Positions 43,387 to 52,993 are shown, numbered from the stretch's first letter. The stretch is DNA of 64,000 bases from Thiemannella venezuelensis (GCF_014203605.1 NZ_JACHJJ010000007.1:124001-188000); one strand, 5' to 3'. A program made the numbers and translations. Notes: generated by a model not told the origin, from the letters alone.

Positions 43387-44703
43387 ATGCGGGAGCACGA
43401 CCCCTCGATGGGGCGCAGGGCCCTGCTCGGCGCGGGCCTGGCCGCCGGGGCCGGGGCTGCGCTGGCCGGATGCACCTCCGGCGGGACGCCGCCCGCCGGC
43501 TCCGCACCGCCGTTCGACCCGGCGAGCTGGGAGTCGGTGCGCGCCCAGTTCGCCCTCGACCCGGCGCACGCGCAGTTCGCCGCCTACGTGCTCGCCTCCC
43601 ATCCCGCCCCGGTGCGGCGGGCCGTCGAGGAGCACCGGCGCCGCCTGGACACCGACACCGCCGCCTACCTGGACGGACCGGACCGCGAGCAGGCGGTGCG
43701 CGAGGCCGCCGCGGCCTACCTCGGGGGCCGGGCGGACGACGTGGCGCTCACCGACAGCACCACCATGGGCCTGGGCCTGCTCTACGGCGGCCTGCGCCTG
43801 CTTGCCGGCCAGGACGTGCTCACCACCGAGCACGACTTCTACGCCACCCACGAGAGCCTGCGGCTGCTCGCCGGGCGCACCGGGGCGGAGGTCCGCCGGG
43901 CCCGCCTGTACGACGACCCCGCCGCCGCCTCGGCCGACGGGATCGTCTCCCGGCTCAAGGACGCCCTGCGCCCCAGGACCCGGGTGGTCGCCGTCACCTG
44001 GGTGCACTCCGGCACCGGGGTGCGCCTGCCGGTCCGGGAGATCGCCCGCATGATCGCGGAGGCCAACGCCGGCAGGGACGAGGAGGACCGCGCGCTGCTC
44101 TGCGTGGACGGCGTGCACGGGTTCGGGGCGCTGGCCGACGGGGTGGCCGACCTGGACTGCGACTTCCTGGCCAGCGGCACCCACAAGTGGCTGTACGGCC
44201 CGCGCGGCACCGGCGTCCTGTGGGGCCGCGCCTGGGACGCCCTGCGGCCCGTCGTCCCCAGCTTCTCCCTGCCCGCCTTCGCCGGGTGGATCGGCGGGCA
44301 CGAACCGTCCGGCCCCGGCGGCGTCCTCGGCACGCCGGGCGGCTACCACAGCTTCGAGCACCGCTGGGCGCTCGGCGAGGCCTTCGCCTTCCACCGGGCG
44401 ATCGGCAAGGACCGGGTCGCCGCGCGGATCGCCGAGCAGGCCGCCCGGCTCAAGGAAGGGCTCGCCGGGCTCCGGAACGTCCGCCTGATCACACCCCGGG
44501 ACCCCGGCCTCTCGGCCGGGCTGGTCTGCTGCGCGGTCGTCGGCGTCGAGGCGGACCTGGCCGTGCTCCGCCTGCGGGAGAGGCACCGGATCATCGCCGG
44601 CGTCACGCCGTACCGGGAGGCCTACCTGCGCTTCGGCCCCGGCATCGTCACCACGCCCGAGGAGGTCGACCGCGCGGTGAAGGCGGTCGCAACGCTCGAA
44701 TGA
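43387..44703 (+). CDS. Exported class V aminotransferase-fold PLP enzyme (Tat lipoprotein)
   Basis: 438 residues. The N-terminus has a twin-arginine signal (MGRRALLGAGLAAGAGAALAGC; RR at 10-11, lipobox Cys29), so a folded PLP-loaded enzyme would be exported and lipid-anchored. The enzyme belongs to the isopenicillin N epimerase/cysteine desulfurase class: TTEHDFYATHES, VTWVHSGTGVRLPV, the Asp of LLCVDGVHGFGAL and the PLP Lys267 in ASGTHKWLYGPRGTG. Substrate unknown; racemase, epimerase or lyase activity on an amino acid is possible. It ends 51 bp before the siderophore-interacting gene, with the iron box in that gap, so it is not in the same regulated unit. Confidence 0.83.
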   Translation: MREHDPSMGRRALLGAGLAAGAGAALAGCTSGGTPPAGSAPPFDPASWESVRAQFALDPAHAQFAAYVLASHPAPVRRAVEEHRRRLDTDTAAYLDGPDREQAVREAAAAYLGGRADDVALTDSTTMGLGLLYGGLRLLAGQDVLTTEHDFYATHESLRLLAGRTGAEVRRARLYDDPAAASADGIVSRLKDALRPRTRVVAVTWVHSGTGVRLPVREIARMIAEANAGRDEEDRALLCVDGVHGFGALADGVADLDCDFLASGTHKWLYGPRGTGVLWGRAWDALRPVVPSFSLPAFAGWIGGHEPSGPGGVLGTPGGYHSFEHRWALGEAFAFHRAIGKDRVAARIAEQAARLKEGLAGLRNVRLITPRDPGLSAGLVCCAVVGVEADLAVLRLRERHRIIAGVTPYREAYLRFGPGIVTTPEEVDRAVKAVATLE

Positions 44704-44714
44704 CCGTATGCTAC

Positions 44715-44734
44715 AACTTAGGCATACCTAAGTT
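44715..44734 (+). promoter_or_regulatory. Iron box for a DtxR/IdeR/DmdR-type repressor
   Basis: AACTTAGG and CCTAAGTT arms (perfect 8 bp) around CATA, 20 bp before the siderophore-interacting protein ATG. It matches the TTAGG...CCTAA core of DtxR-family iron boxes, so this gene should be repressed by iron. Confidence 0.82.
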
Positions 44735-44754
44735 GATACCTCGGGGAGTGGCAT

Positions 44755-45597
44755 ATGGCAGAGGGCAGGCCGGCCCGGAAGGCGACCCGCGGCGAGGTGC
44801 TCCGCACCGAGCGGCTCACCCCGCACATGATCCGGGTGGTGCTCGGCGGCGAGGGGCTCCGCGGCTTCGGCGCGGGCGAGTTCACCGACCACTACGTGAA
44901 GCTCCTGTTCGCCCCCGAGGGGGTGACCTACCCCTCCCCTTTCGACATGGAGGCGATCCAGCGCGACCTGCCCCGCGAGCAGTGGCCCACCACCCGGACC
45001 TACACGGTCCGCGCCTGGGACCCCGAGGCGGTCGAGCTGACACTCGACTTCGTCCACCACGGCGAGAGCGGCCTGGCCGGGCCGTGGGCCGCCCGGGTCC
45101 GGCCGGGTGACGAGATCTGGTTCTTCGGCCCCGGCGGCGCCTACGCACCCTCCGCGGACGCCGGCTGGCACCTGCTCGTGGGCGACGAGAGCGCGCTGCC
45201 CGCCATCGCCGCGTCCCTGGAGCGCCTGCCCTCCGGCGCCCCCGCCCACGTCTTCGTCGAGGTCGCCGGTCCCGAGGAGGAGCAGCGGCTGGACTCCCCC
45301 GGCGACGTGAAGCTCGTCTGGCTGCACCGCGGCGACGCCCCGGTCGGCGAGGCGCTGGTCTCCGCGGTGCGCGAGCTCGAGTTCCCCGAAGGCACGCTGC
45401 ACGCCTTCGTCCACGGCGAGGCGAACTTCGTCAGGGAGCTCCGCCGCCACCTGCGCACCGAGCGCGGCGTCCCGCTCTCCCAGCTGTCCATCTCCGGCTA
45501 CTGGCGGCTCGGCCGCGACGAGGACGGCTGGCAGTCCTCCAAGCGCGAGTGGAACAAGCAGATCGAGGAGGAGGAGGCCGCCGCCCTTCCCTCCTGA
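44755..45597 (+). CDS. Siderophore-interacting protein (ferric-siderophore reductase, ViuB/SIP family)
   Basis: 280 residues. The FAD-binding barrel has TTRTYTVRAW and VHHGESGLAGPWA; the C-terminal reductase lobe has LLVGDESALPAIAASLERLP and the typical end ISGYWRLGRDEDGWQSSKREWNKQI. SIPs reduce Fe(III) bound to siderophore in the cytoplasm with NAD(P)H or ferredoxin and so release iron. The iron box immediately upstream fits iron-starvation induction. Single gene; no siderophore synthesis or uptake genes are in the window. Confidence 0.93.
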   Translation: MAEGRPARKATRGEVLRTERLTPHMIRVVLGGEGLRGFGAGEFTDHYVKLLFAPEGVTYPSPFDMEAIQRDLPREQWPTTRTYTVRAWDPEAVELTLDFVHHGESGLAGPWAARVRPGDEIWFFGPGGAYAPSADAGWHLLVGDESALPAIAASLERLPSGAPAHVFVEVAGPEEEQRLDSPGDVKLVWLHRGDAPVGEALVSAVRELEFPEGTLHAFVHGEANFVRELRRHLRTERGVPLSQLSISGYWRLGRDEDGWQSSKREWNKQIEEEEAAALPS

Positions 45598-45631
45598 CCC
45601 CGGCGTGCGGGCCGCGCCGCCCGGGACGGCG

Positions 45632-46477
45632 TCACAGCCGGGCGGCGTAGATGGCGGTGACGAGGATCGCCTTGGCGCCGATCTCCCAGAGCTGGTCCAT
45701 GACCTGCTGGTGGCCCTTGCGCGGCACCATGGCCCGCACGGCGACCCAGCCCTCCCGGTGCAGCGGGGAGACCGTGGGTCCCTCCATGCCCGGCGTGAGC
45801 GCGATGGCCTCCTCGATCCGCTCGGCCCGGATGTCGTAGTCGATCATCACGTAGTCGCGGGCCACCAGCACGCCCTGCAGGCGGCGGACGAGCTGCCCGA
45901 CCCCCTGGTCCTCCGCGGCGCCCACCGGCCTGATCAGCACCGCCTCGGAACGGGCGATCGGCTCGCCGAACACCTGCAGGCCCATGTTGCGCAGGGTGGT
46001 CCCGGTCTCCACGACGTCGGCGACCGCGTCGGCCACGCCCAGCCGGATGGCGGTCTCGACCGCGCCGTCCAGCTTGATCACCCGGGCGTCGACGCCCTGC
46101 TCGGCGAGGTAGCCCTCCAGCAGCCCGGCGTAGGCGGTGGCGATCCGCCTGCCCTTCAGGTCGGCGACGGAGGCGAAGCCGTCCGGCGGGGCGGCGAAGC
46201 GGAAGGTGGAGCGGCCGAAGCCGAGCGGCAGGACCTCCTCGACCCGGGCGCCCGAGTCGTGGAGCATGTCGCGGCCGGTGATCCCGGCGTCCAGGGTGCC
46301 CTCGCCGACGTAGACGGCGATGTCCTTGGGCCGCAGGAAGAACAGCTCGCAGGAGTTGTCGGGGTCGACGACCACGAGCTCCTTGCTGTCCCTGCGCGGG
46401 CGGTACCCGGCTTCCTTGAGGATCGTCTGGGCGCCCTCGGCGAGGGCCCCCTTGTTGGGGACGGCGAGACGCAGCAT
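45632..46477 (-). CDS. hisG: ATP phosphoribosyltransferase, long form
   Basis: 281 residues. It catalyses the first histidine-biosynthesis step (PRPP + ATP to phosphoribosyl-ATP). The N-terminal catalytic lobes begin LRLAVPNKGALAEGA and include AVYVGEGTLDAGITGRDML and the PRPP loop DAVADVVETGTTLRNMGL. The C-terminal HisG_C domain (GPTVSPLHREGWVAVRAMVPRKGHQQVMDQLWEIGAKAILV) gives histidine feedback and makes HisZ unnecessary. It follows hisE on the same strand, with 60 bp between them. Confidence 0.96.
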   Translation of the reverse strand: MLRLAVPNKGALAEGAQTILKEAGYRPRRDSKELVVVDPDNSCELFFLRPKDIAVYVGEGTLDAGITGRDMLHDSGARVEEVLPLGFGRSTFRFAAPPDGFASVADLKGRRIATAYAGLLEGYLAEQGVDARVIKLDGAVETAIRLGVADAVADVVETGTTLRNMGLQVFGEPIARSEAVLIRPVGAAEDQGVGQLVRRLQGVLVARDYVMIDYDIRAERIEEAIALTPGMEGPTVSPLHREGWVAVRAMVPRKGHQQVMDQLWEIGAKAILVTAIYAARL

Positions 46478-46537
46478 GGCGGGGGTTCCTTGTCGGGAAG
46501 TGTCTGATCTGTGAGACGGGAGGCCGGGCCTACCGGC

Positions 46538-46801
46538 TCACAGATGCTTGTAGACGTCTTCCAGGCCGATCCCCTTGGCGATCATGAGGACCTGCACGTG
46601 GTAGAGGAGCTGGGAGATCTCCTCGGCGGCCCGCTCGTCGGACTCGTGCTCGGCCGCCATCCAGCTCTCGGCGGCCTCCTCCACGACCTTCTTGCCGATG
46701 GCATGGACCCCGGCGTCCAGCGCGGCCACGGTCCCCGACCCCTCGGGCCGGGTGCGCGCCTTGTCGGACAGCTCGGCGAACAGCTCTTCGAAGGTCTTCA
46801 T
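46538..46801 (-). CDS. hisE: Phosphoribosyl-ATP pyrophosphatase
   Basis: 87 residues, the standalone actinobacterial HisE. It removes pyrophosphate from PR-ATP in step two of histidine synthesis. The alpha-helical MazG-like fold carries [16 protein letters not shown] and [15 protein letters not shown] with the metal-binding acids. It is the first gene of the hisE-hisG pair. Confidence 0.95.
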   Translation of the reverse strand: MKTFEELFAELSDKARTRPEGSGTVAALDAGVHAIGKKVVEEAAESWMAAEHESDERAAEEISQLLYHVQVLMIAKGIGLEDVYKHL

Positions 46802-46837
46802 GATCTCTCTCGGCCTCGGTGGATGTGCCCGCCCAGC

Positions 46838-49249
46838 CTAACGGCCCCTGGCCCTGCCACGTGCGCCGGTCCACACAGTGGGACCGTTCACGACGCGCAG
46901 CACCGGGTGTCCGACGAGCGCCTCCGGGTCGGGGGAGCCGGTCACGCGCAGGGTGGCGGTCTCGCCGGGCAGGAGGGTGAGGAGCATGTCGTCCACGGTC
47001 GAGGCGGGGTCGAGGCGGTCGGGGAACAGGCACAGGTCGCGCAGGACGGTACGGGCGGTGACGGTCACCTCCAGGCCGCCCGGGACCGGGGCCGTCTCGG
47101 CGTCGTAGGCGGCCGGCGGGAAGGCCACCCGCGGGTCCTCCGCGAAGAAGCGCACGATCCGCGTCCCGCCCAGCCGTACGGCCAGCAGCTCGGCGGCCGG
47201 GTCCCCGGGCACGGCCACGGAGTCCGGCAGCGGCACCAGTTCCACCGACCGCGGGGCCGCCTCCACGGCGGCCGAGGCGCGGGCCAGCGGCTTTCCGGTG
47301 AGGGAGTGCCGCACCAGGGAGAGTTCACCGGTCCACGGCTCGGCGCTGTCGTTGACCACCGCGACCGCGCCGTCCTGGACGGTGAGCAGGCGGTCGGCGT
47401 AGACGCGGCGCAGCGCGTACCACAGCGGCTTGCGCCGCCCGTCGCCGTCGACCGCCGCCCAGGAGACGACCGGCCAGCAGTCGTTGAGCTGCCAGACGAC
47501 CGTCCCCATGCAGTGCGGCGCCAGCGCGCGGAAGCGCTCGATGCCGAAGGCCACCGCGCGGGCCTGGTTGAGCTGCGTCAGGTAGTGCCAGTCGTCGAAG
47601 CCCTGCGGCTGCGGCAGGTGCTCGCCCAGCCCGCGCAGCAGCTTGGCGCCGCCGTCGATCGCCTTCTGGTGGTGCAGCACCAGCGGGGCGTCGGCCGCCA
47701 GCTCCCCGCTGACCGCGCGGCGCAGCGTGGCGTACGCCGGCGGCCCCTGGAAGCCGAACTCGGCCACGAACCGGGGCGTGTAGGCGCCGTAGCGGGTGTA
47801 GTCCTCGCGGTTCCACACGTCCCAGATGTGCACGGTGCCGCGGGCCGGGTCGTTGGGCGGCAGATCCGGGGCGCCGGAGTAGGGGCTGCCCGGCCAGTAG
47901 GGGCGGGTGGAATCCAGCTCGGCCACGACCTTCGGCAGCAGGTCGTGGTAGAAGCCGGCCCCCCAGCTCCGCCCGGCCAGCTTCTCCTGCCAGCCCCAGT
48001 CGGCGTGGCCCTCGATGTTCTCGTTGTTGCCGCACCACAGCACCAGGCTCGCCCGGTGCGCCAGCCGGGCCACGTTCTGGCGCGCCTCGGCCTCCACCTC
48101 CGAGCGCAGCGGCTCCTCCTCCGGATAGGCCGCGCAGGCGAAGGGGAAGTCCTGCCAGACCAGCAGGCCCAGCTCGTCGGCGAGGTCGTAGAAGTCCCCG
48201 CTCTCGTACAGGCCGCCGCCCCACACCCGCAGCAGGTTGACGTTCGCCTCCGCTGCCCGGGCGAACCGCTCGGCCAGCCGCTCGCGGGTGACCCGGGCCG
48301 GGAAGCAGTCGTCGGGGATCCAGTTGACGCCGCGCACGAACACCGGCACACCGTTGACGGCCAGGGTGAAGGCTCCGCCGTCGCGCTCCAGCTCGACCGT
48401 GCGGAACCCGACCTTCGCGCTCCACCGCCGCCCGTCCAGGGACACGGTCAGCTCGTGCAGCGGCTGCGCGCCGTACCCGCGCGGCCACCACGGCTCCGGC
48501 TCCGGCACGGCCAGCTCCAGCACCGCCTCGCACTGCCCGTCCTCCAGCCGCGCCTGCGCGGTCACGCCCGCGACGGCGGCGTCCACCGTGAGCGGCCCCT
48601 CGGCGGTGCGCTCCACCCGGACGTGCACCCGCACCCGGCCGTCGGCTCCCTCCATCGTCACCAGCGGGCGCACCTCGGCCAGCCGGGCGCCGCTCCAGGA
48701 CTCCAGCCCGATCGGCCGCCAGATCCCGGCGGTGACCAGGGTCGGCCCCCAGTCCCAGCCGAAGTTGCAGGCCATCTTCCGGATGAACGGGTACGGCTCG
48801 GCGTAGGCGCCCGGCCGGTCCCCCAGCGCCGCCCGCTGCGCCTCCGCGTAGGCGTAGGCCGAGTCGAAGCGCACGGTGAGCGTGTTGGCGCCCTCGCGCA
48901 GCAGGTGCCGTACCGGGAACCGGTAGGAGCGGTGCTGGTTGGCGGTGGTCGCGACCTGCACGCCGTTGAGGATCACCGTGGCGACCGTGTCGAGCCCCTC
49001 GCAGACCAGGTCGGTCCGCTCGAAGCCGTCGCCGGACCAGTCGAAGACGGTCTCGTAGACCCAGTCGGTCCGGCCGATCCAGGCCAGCCGGGCCTCGTTG
49101 TCGTCGAGGTAGGGGTCGGCGATGAGCCCGGCGGCGAGCAGGTCGGTGTGCACGCAGCCGGGCACGGCCGCGGCGACGCCCGCCACCTCGGCGTCCCCCG
49201 AGACGGCGGTCAGGGTCCAGCCGTCGTGCAACGGACGGTACGAACTCAC
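46838..49249 (-). CDS. Beta-mannosidase, glycoside hydrolase family 2
   Basis: 803 residues, no signal peptide, so cytoplasmic. GH2 layout: galactose-binding-like domain, Ig-like domain, TIM barrel, C-terminal beta domains. The barrel has RVWGGGLYESGDFYDLADELGLLVWQDFPFACAAYP, the acid/base Glu410 in WCGNNENIEG and the nucleophile Glu497 in FVAEFGFQG. IRKMACNFGWDWGP near residue 160 is typical of beta-mannosidases. It should release mannose from the non-reducing end of imported manno-oligosaccharides. AAGGAG six bases before the GTG at 49249 fixes the start. It is the last gene of the ABC importer operon. Confidence 0.92.
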   Translation of the reverse strand: MSSYRPLHDGWTLTAVSGDAEVAGVAAAVPGCVHTDLLAAGLIADPYLDDNEARLAWIGRTDWVYETVFDWSGDGFERTDLVCEGLDTVATVILNGVQVATTANQHRSYRFPVRHLLREGANTLTVRFDSAYAYAEAQRAALGDRPGAYAEPYPFIRKMACNFGWDWGPTLVTAGIWRPIGLESWSGARLAEVRPLVTMEGADGRVRVHVRVERTAEGPLTVDAAVAGVTAQARLEDGQCEAVLELAVPEPEPWWPRGYGAQPLHELTVSLDGRRWSAKVGFRTVELERDGGAFTLAVNGVPVFVRGVNWIPDDCFPARVTRERLAERFARAAEANVNLLRVWGGGLYESGDFYDLADELGLLVWQDFPFACAAYPEEEPLRSEVEAEARQNVARLAHRASLVLWCGNNENIEGHADWGWQEKLAGRSWGAGFYHDLLPKVVAELDSTRPYWPGSPYSGAPDLPPNDPARGTVHIWDVWNREDYTRYGAYTPRFVAEFGFQGPPAYATLRRAVSGELAADAPLVLHHQKAIDGGAKLLRGLGEHLPQPQGFDDWHYLTQLNQARAVAFGIERFRALAPHCMGTVVWQLNDCWPVVSWAAVDGDGRRKPLWYALRRVYADRLLTVQDGAVAVVNDSAEPWTGELSLVRHSLTGKPLARASAAVEAAPRSVELVPLPDSVAVPGDPAAELLAVRLGGTRIVRFFAEDPRVAFPPAAYDAETAPVPGGLEVTVTARTVLRDLCLFPDRLDPASTVDDMLLTLLPGETATLRVTGSPDPEALVGHPVLRVVNGPTVWTGARGRARGR

Positions 49250-49291
49250 GCAGGTCTCCTTAGCGGTCATGGAGGACGTCACTGTGCGACG

Positions 49292-50176
49292 TCACCGGGG
49301 GCAGTCGCCGAGCCGGGCGCACGCCACGAAGTGCCCCGCCTCCGCCTCGAGCAGCGGGCCGGACGCCCCGGCGGCGTGGTAGCGGCAGACACCGGTGGGC
49401 TCGGCGTCCTCCCAGGGGGCGTTCAGCCGGGGCACGGCGGCCAGCAGCTTACGGGTGTAGGGGTGCAGCGGGTCGCCGAAGACCTTCTCGGTCAGCCCCA
49501 TCTCGACCACCGTGCCGTTGCGCAGCACGACGGTGCGCTCGGCCAGGTAGTTGCCGAGCGACAGGTCGTGCGTGACGTACAGCACCCCCAGGCCGCGCTC
49601 CTTGAGCTCGGCCAGCAGGTTGAGCACGTCGATGCGGGTCGAGGCGTCGAGCATGCTGGTGATCTCGTCGGCGACCAGCAGCTTGATGTCGAGCAGCAGC
49701 GCCCGGGCGATGAGGAGGCGCTGGAGCTGGCCGCCGCTGAGCTGGTGGGGGTACTTGCCGAGGACCTGGCCGGGGTTGAGCCGGACGTCCTGGACGGTGG
49801 AGCGCACGCGCTCGTCCCATTCGGCGCCCGAGACCTCCGGATAGTAGGAGTCTTTGATCATCCGGAAGACGCGGTCGGCCTTGAACACCGGGTTGTAGCA
49901 GCTGAAGGGGTCCTGGAAGACGCCCTGCACGTGCCGGTAGTACTCCTTGGCCGCCTTGACCGGCACGCCGTCGACGGTGATCGAGCCCGTGGTGATCGAG
50001 GTGAGACCGAGGATCATCCTGCCGATCGTGCTCTTGCCGCTGCCGCTCTCCCCGATGAGGGAGACGACCTCGCCCTGGCGCACGTCGAAGCTCACGCCGT
50101 CCACGGCCGCGAAGGCCTTCCCTCCGAAGGCGCCGACCTTGTAGACCTTCGTGACGTTGTCGAGTCTCAGCATCAT
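49292..50176 (-). CDS. Oligosaccharide/peptide ABC importer, ATP-binding protein (DppF/OppF type)
   Basis: 294 residues. Walker A GESGSGKST, Q-loop GVFQDPFSCYNP, signature LSGGQLQRLLIARALL, Walker B LLVADEITSMLD and the switch His in VTHDLSL are present. The C-terminal oligopeptide/dipeptide domain (HPYTRKLLAAVP, then CRYHAAG...HFVACARLGDCP) has cysteines like those that hold an iron-sulfur cluster in OppD/DppD proteins. The ATG overlaps the stop of the preceding ATPase gene (ATGA). Confidence 0.93.
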   Translation of the reverse strand: MMLRLDNVTKVYKVGAFGGKAFAAVDGVSFDVRQGEVVSLIGESGSGKSTIGRMILGLTSITTGSITVDGVPVKAAKEYYRHVQGVFQDPFSCYNPVFKADRVFRMIKDSYYPEVSGAEWDERVRSTVQDVRLNPGQVLGKYPHQLSGGQLQRLLIARALLLDIKLLVADEITSMLDASTRIDVLNLLAELKERGLGVLYVTHDLSLGNYLAERTVVLRNGTVVEMGLTEKVFGDPLHPYTRKLLAAVPRLNAPWEDAEPTGVCRYHAAGASGPLLEAEAGHFVACARLGDCPR

Positions 50177-51114
50177 GCCTTCCAGCACGCGACGAAGTGG
50201 CCGGGCTCGACCTCGGCCACGGGCGGTTCCTGCGCGCACTCGTCTCCGGCGAGCGGGCAGCGGTCCCGGAAGCGGCAGCCGGCCGGCGGGTCGAGGAGCG
50301 AGGGCGGGCTGCCGGCGATGCCGGCCAGTTTCTTGTCGGCGTAGCGAACGCCGACCTCGGGCAGCGAGTTGATCAGCAGCTTGGTGTACGGGTGGCGCGG
50401 CGCGGTGACCATCACCCCGGCGGGCGCCTTCTCGGCGAGCCTGCCCGCGTACATGACCATGATCGTGTCGGCGATGCGGGAGGTGAGCGCGAGGTCGTGG
50501 GTGACGAAGATCATGCTCTTGACGAACCCGGCGTCGCGGAAGCCCGTCAGCGCCTTGGCCACCGCCTTCTGCGTGGACACGTCGAGCGCGGAGGTGACCT
50601 CGTCGGCGATGAGCAGCGACGGGTTGAGCAGCGTGGAGATGACCATGACCATCCGCTGCTTCATGCCGCCGGACAGCTCGATCGGGTAGTTGCCCAGCAC
50701 CGTGCGCGGCAGCTCGACCAGGTCGAGGCGGGACTCCAGCTCGGCCCGGTCGAGGGTGACGCCCCTGGACCTGAGCAGCTCGCCCACCATCTTCCCGATC
50801 TTCCGCGTCGGGTTCATGGCGCTCATCGAGTACTGCGGGATGAGGGAGACCTCGTGGAAGCGGAACTCGTTCATCCGCCGGTCGTCGCCGATGGGCAGTT
50901 CGCGGCCGTCGAGTTCCACCGTGCCGCCCATGTGCCGCATCCGTCCGTCCAGGCGGATGAGGCTCTTGCCCAGGGTCGTCTTGCCGCAGCCCGACTCCCC
51001 TGCCAGGCCGAGGATCTCCCCGTCGCGCATCGTGAAGGAGACGTCGTCGAGCGCCTTCACGTCGCCCTTGAGGGTCCGGTAGTACACCCTCAGTTCGCTG
51101 ACCCGCAGACTCAT
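50173..51114 (-). CDS. Oligosaccharide/peptide ABC importer, ATP-binding protein (DppD/OppD type)
   Basis: 313 residues. Walker [11 protein letters not shown]-loop [12 protein letters not shown], signature [17 protein letters not shown], Walker [13 protein letters not shown] and switch His VTHDLAL. The C-terminal region [19 protein letters not shown] has the four-cysteine cluster usual in this group. The start overlaps the permease stop and the stop overlaps the partner ATPase. The two ATPases form the engine heterodimer. Confidence 0.93.
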   Translation of the reverse strand: MSLRVSELRVYYRTLKGDVKALDDVSFTMRDGEILGLAGESGCGKTTLGKSLIRLDGRMRHMGGTVELDGRELPIGDDRRMNEFRFHEVSLIPQYSMSAMNPTRKIGKMVGELLRSRGVTLDRAELESRLDLVELPRTVLGNYPIELSGGMKQRMVMVISTLLNPSLLIADEVTSALDVSTQKAVAKALTGFRDAGFVKSMIFVTHDLALTSRIADTIMVMYAGRLAEKAPAGVMVTAPRHPYTKLLINSLPEVGVRYADKKLAGIAGSPPSLLDPPAGCRFRDRCPLAGDECAQEPPVAEVEPGHFVACWKA

Positions 51115-52001
51115 GTCTCCCTCAGTTTCGGGTTGAAGACCTCGTCGAGCCCGACGTTGGCCACGTACAGCGCCCCGACGACCGCGGTGATCCCGGCGCC
51201 CGGCGGCAGGAACCACCACCACAGGCCCAGTTGCATCGCGCTCCACTGGTTGGCGTTCTGGAGCATCAGGCCGAGCGAGACGCCCTCGGTGGGACCGAGC
51301 CCGATGAAGTCGAGCGAGGAGGCGATCAGGATCGAGCCGCCGAAGAGAAGGATGAACATCATGAACAGGTAGGAGCTCATGTTCGGCGCGATCTCCCGGA
51401 GGATGATCTTCCGCGTGCTCGAACCGCTGAGCCGGGCCAGGGCCACGAAGTCCCGGGTGCGCAGCGAGAAGGTCTGCGCCCGGATCGCCCGCGCCGCCCA
51501 CGGCCACGAGGTGAGCCCGATGAACAGGGCCTGCGCGGGGACGCTGCGCACCCCCAGGTAGGCGTTGATGATCAGCAGCACGGCCAGGGTCGGGATGACC
51601 AGGACGATGTTGGTGACCATGTTGAGGATCTCGTCGACCAGGCCTCCCCGGTAGCCGGCGGTGAACCCGACCGCCATCGCGATGACCGCGGCGATGCCGC
51701 CGCCGAGCGCGCCCACGACGAAGGTGGTCCGCAGGCCGTGGACGAACTGCGCGAACACGTCCTGGCCGAACGTCGTCGTGCCGAACCAGTGCTCGCCCGA
51801 GGGCGGCGCCATGGGCTGCGAGCCGTACGCGTTGGGGTCGGCGGCCTCCAGCACCAGCGGGCCGGCGAAGCCGAGGAGGAAGAGGACGGCCACGACGCCG
51901 AAACCGGCCAGCAGCTTGCCGTTGCGCAGCGCGAAGTACAGCGCCTCCCGGCGCACCCCGGCGCCGGCGTCCTTGGCGGGGGTCTCCTGGATCGCCGTCA
52001 T
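51111..52001 (-). CDS. Oligosaccharide/peptide ABC importer, permease (DppC/OppC type)
   Basis: 296 residues. N-terminal OppC-type segment, then six membrane helices; the EAA-type coupling loop is ALARLSGSSTRKIILREIAPN. The periplasmic loop contains FGTTTFGQDVFAQFVHGLRTT, usual for DppC. ATGA overlaps on both sides join it to its partner permease and ATPase. Confidence 0.93.
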   Translation of the reverse strand: MTAIQETPAKDAGAGVRREALYFALRNGKLLAGFGVVAVLFLLGFAGPLVLEAADPNAYGSQPMAPPSGEHWFGTTTFGQDVFAQFVHGLRTTFVVGALGGGIAAVIAMAVGFTAGYRGGLVDEILNMVTNIVLVIPTLAVLLIINAYLGVRSVPAQALFIGLTSWPWAARAIRAQTFSLRTRDFVALARLSGSSTRKIILREIAPNMSSYLFMMFILLFGGSILIASSLDFIGLGPTEGVSLGLMLQNANQWSAMQLGLWWWFLPPGAGITAVVGALYVANVGLDEVFNPKLRET

Positions 52002-52993
52002 GCCTGCGCACCCGCCATTCCGGCCCGCGTCCGCGGATCGACCACGACGTAGACGATGTCGATGATGAAGTTGGCGATCAGCACGCCGAGGACGATGAAC
52101 ATGAATGTGCCCTGCAGCAGGAAGAAGTCCTGGTTCTGGATGGCCTTGAGGATGAGGCTGCCCAGTCCCGGGTAGGAGAAGACGATCTCGGTGACCAGGG
52201 CGCCTGCCACCAGCACGCCCAGTTGCAGGGCCAGGCCGGTGATCTGGGGCAGCACCGCGTTGCGGAAGGCGTAGCGGCGGATCAGCCGCTGCGGCGCCCC
52301 CAGCGCGGACAGGTAGTTCGAGTAGTCCGACTCCAGCTCATAGATGATCATGTTGCGCATGCCGATCGCCCAGCCGCCCAGCGCGACCAGGAAGAGCGAC
52401 AGGAACGGCAGCACCCAGTGGTGCAGCAGGTCGGCGACGAACTCCCAGGACAGGCTGGGCTGCAGCGAGAAGCTGTAACCGCCCGCGACCGGGAAGATCC
52501 CCGCCACGACCCCCAGGCCCCAGGCCAGGAGCACCGCCAGCCACATGTACGGCATGGCGGTCAGGACGTAGCCCACCGGCAGCACCGTGTTGTCCAGCAG
52601 CTTCCGCCGCGCGGCGAAGGCGCCGGCCCAGTTCCCCACCACCCAGCTCAGCAGCACCGAGGGGATCATCAGCCCCAGGGTGTACGGCACGGCGCCCATG
52701 ATGACCTCGCTCACCGGGGTGGGGAACACCCAGATGCTGATGCCGAAGTCGCCCTGGAGCAGGGCCGCCCAGAAGTTCGCGTACTGCTTCCACAGCGGCT
52801 GGTCGAAGCCGAAGAGGTTGGTGTAGTAGGTCCGCATGGTCTCCACGGCGCCGGGATTGCTCACACCCGCCCTGGCCACCATGCTCGAGACCGGGTCGCC
52901 GGGCATGAACCGCGGGACCATCCAGTTGATCGTGACGGCGACGAAGAACGTCAGGCCGTAGACCAGCAGTTTCCGGCCGAAGTATTGACGCAA
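51998..52993 (-). CDS. Oligosaccharide/peptide ABC importer, permease (DppB/OppB type)
   Basis: 331 residues, six membrane helices with the DppB hallmark N-terminus (TFFVAVTINWMVPRFMPGDPV) and the coupling loop YSNYLSALGAPQRLIRRYAFRNAVLPQITG. A 65-bp gap with a GC-rich hairpin separates it from the binding-protein gene. Confidence 0.93.
   Translation of the reverse strand: MRQYFGRKLLVYGLTFFVAVTINWMVPRFMPGDPVSSMVARAGVSNPGAVETMRTYYTNLFGFDQPLWKQYANFWAALLQGDFGISIWVFPTPVSEVIMGAVPYTLGLMIPSVLLSWVVGNWAGAFAARRKLLDNTVLPVGYVLTAMPYMWLAVLLAWGLGVVAGIFPVAGGYSFSLQPSLSWEFVADLLHHWVLPFLSLFLVALGGWAIGMRNMIIYELESDYSNYLSALGAPQRLIRRYAFRNAVLPQITGLALQLGVLVAGALVTEIVFSYPGLGSLILKAIQNQDFFLLQGTFMFIVLGVLIANFIIDIVYVVVDPRTRAGMAGAQA

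Noticed and set aside
46511-50344. 1277-codon plus-strand open frame across hisE, the beta-mannosidase and an ABC ATPase
   Set aside because: Antisense of well-recognised genes; no motif, repetitive composition.
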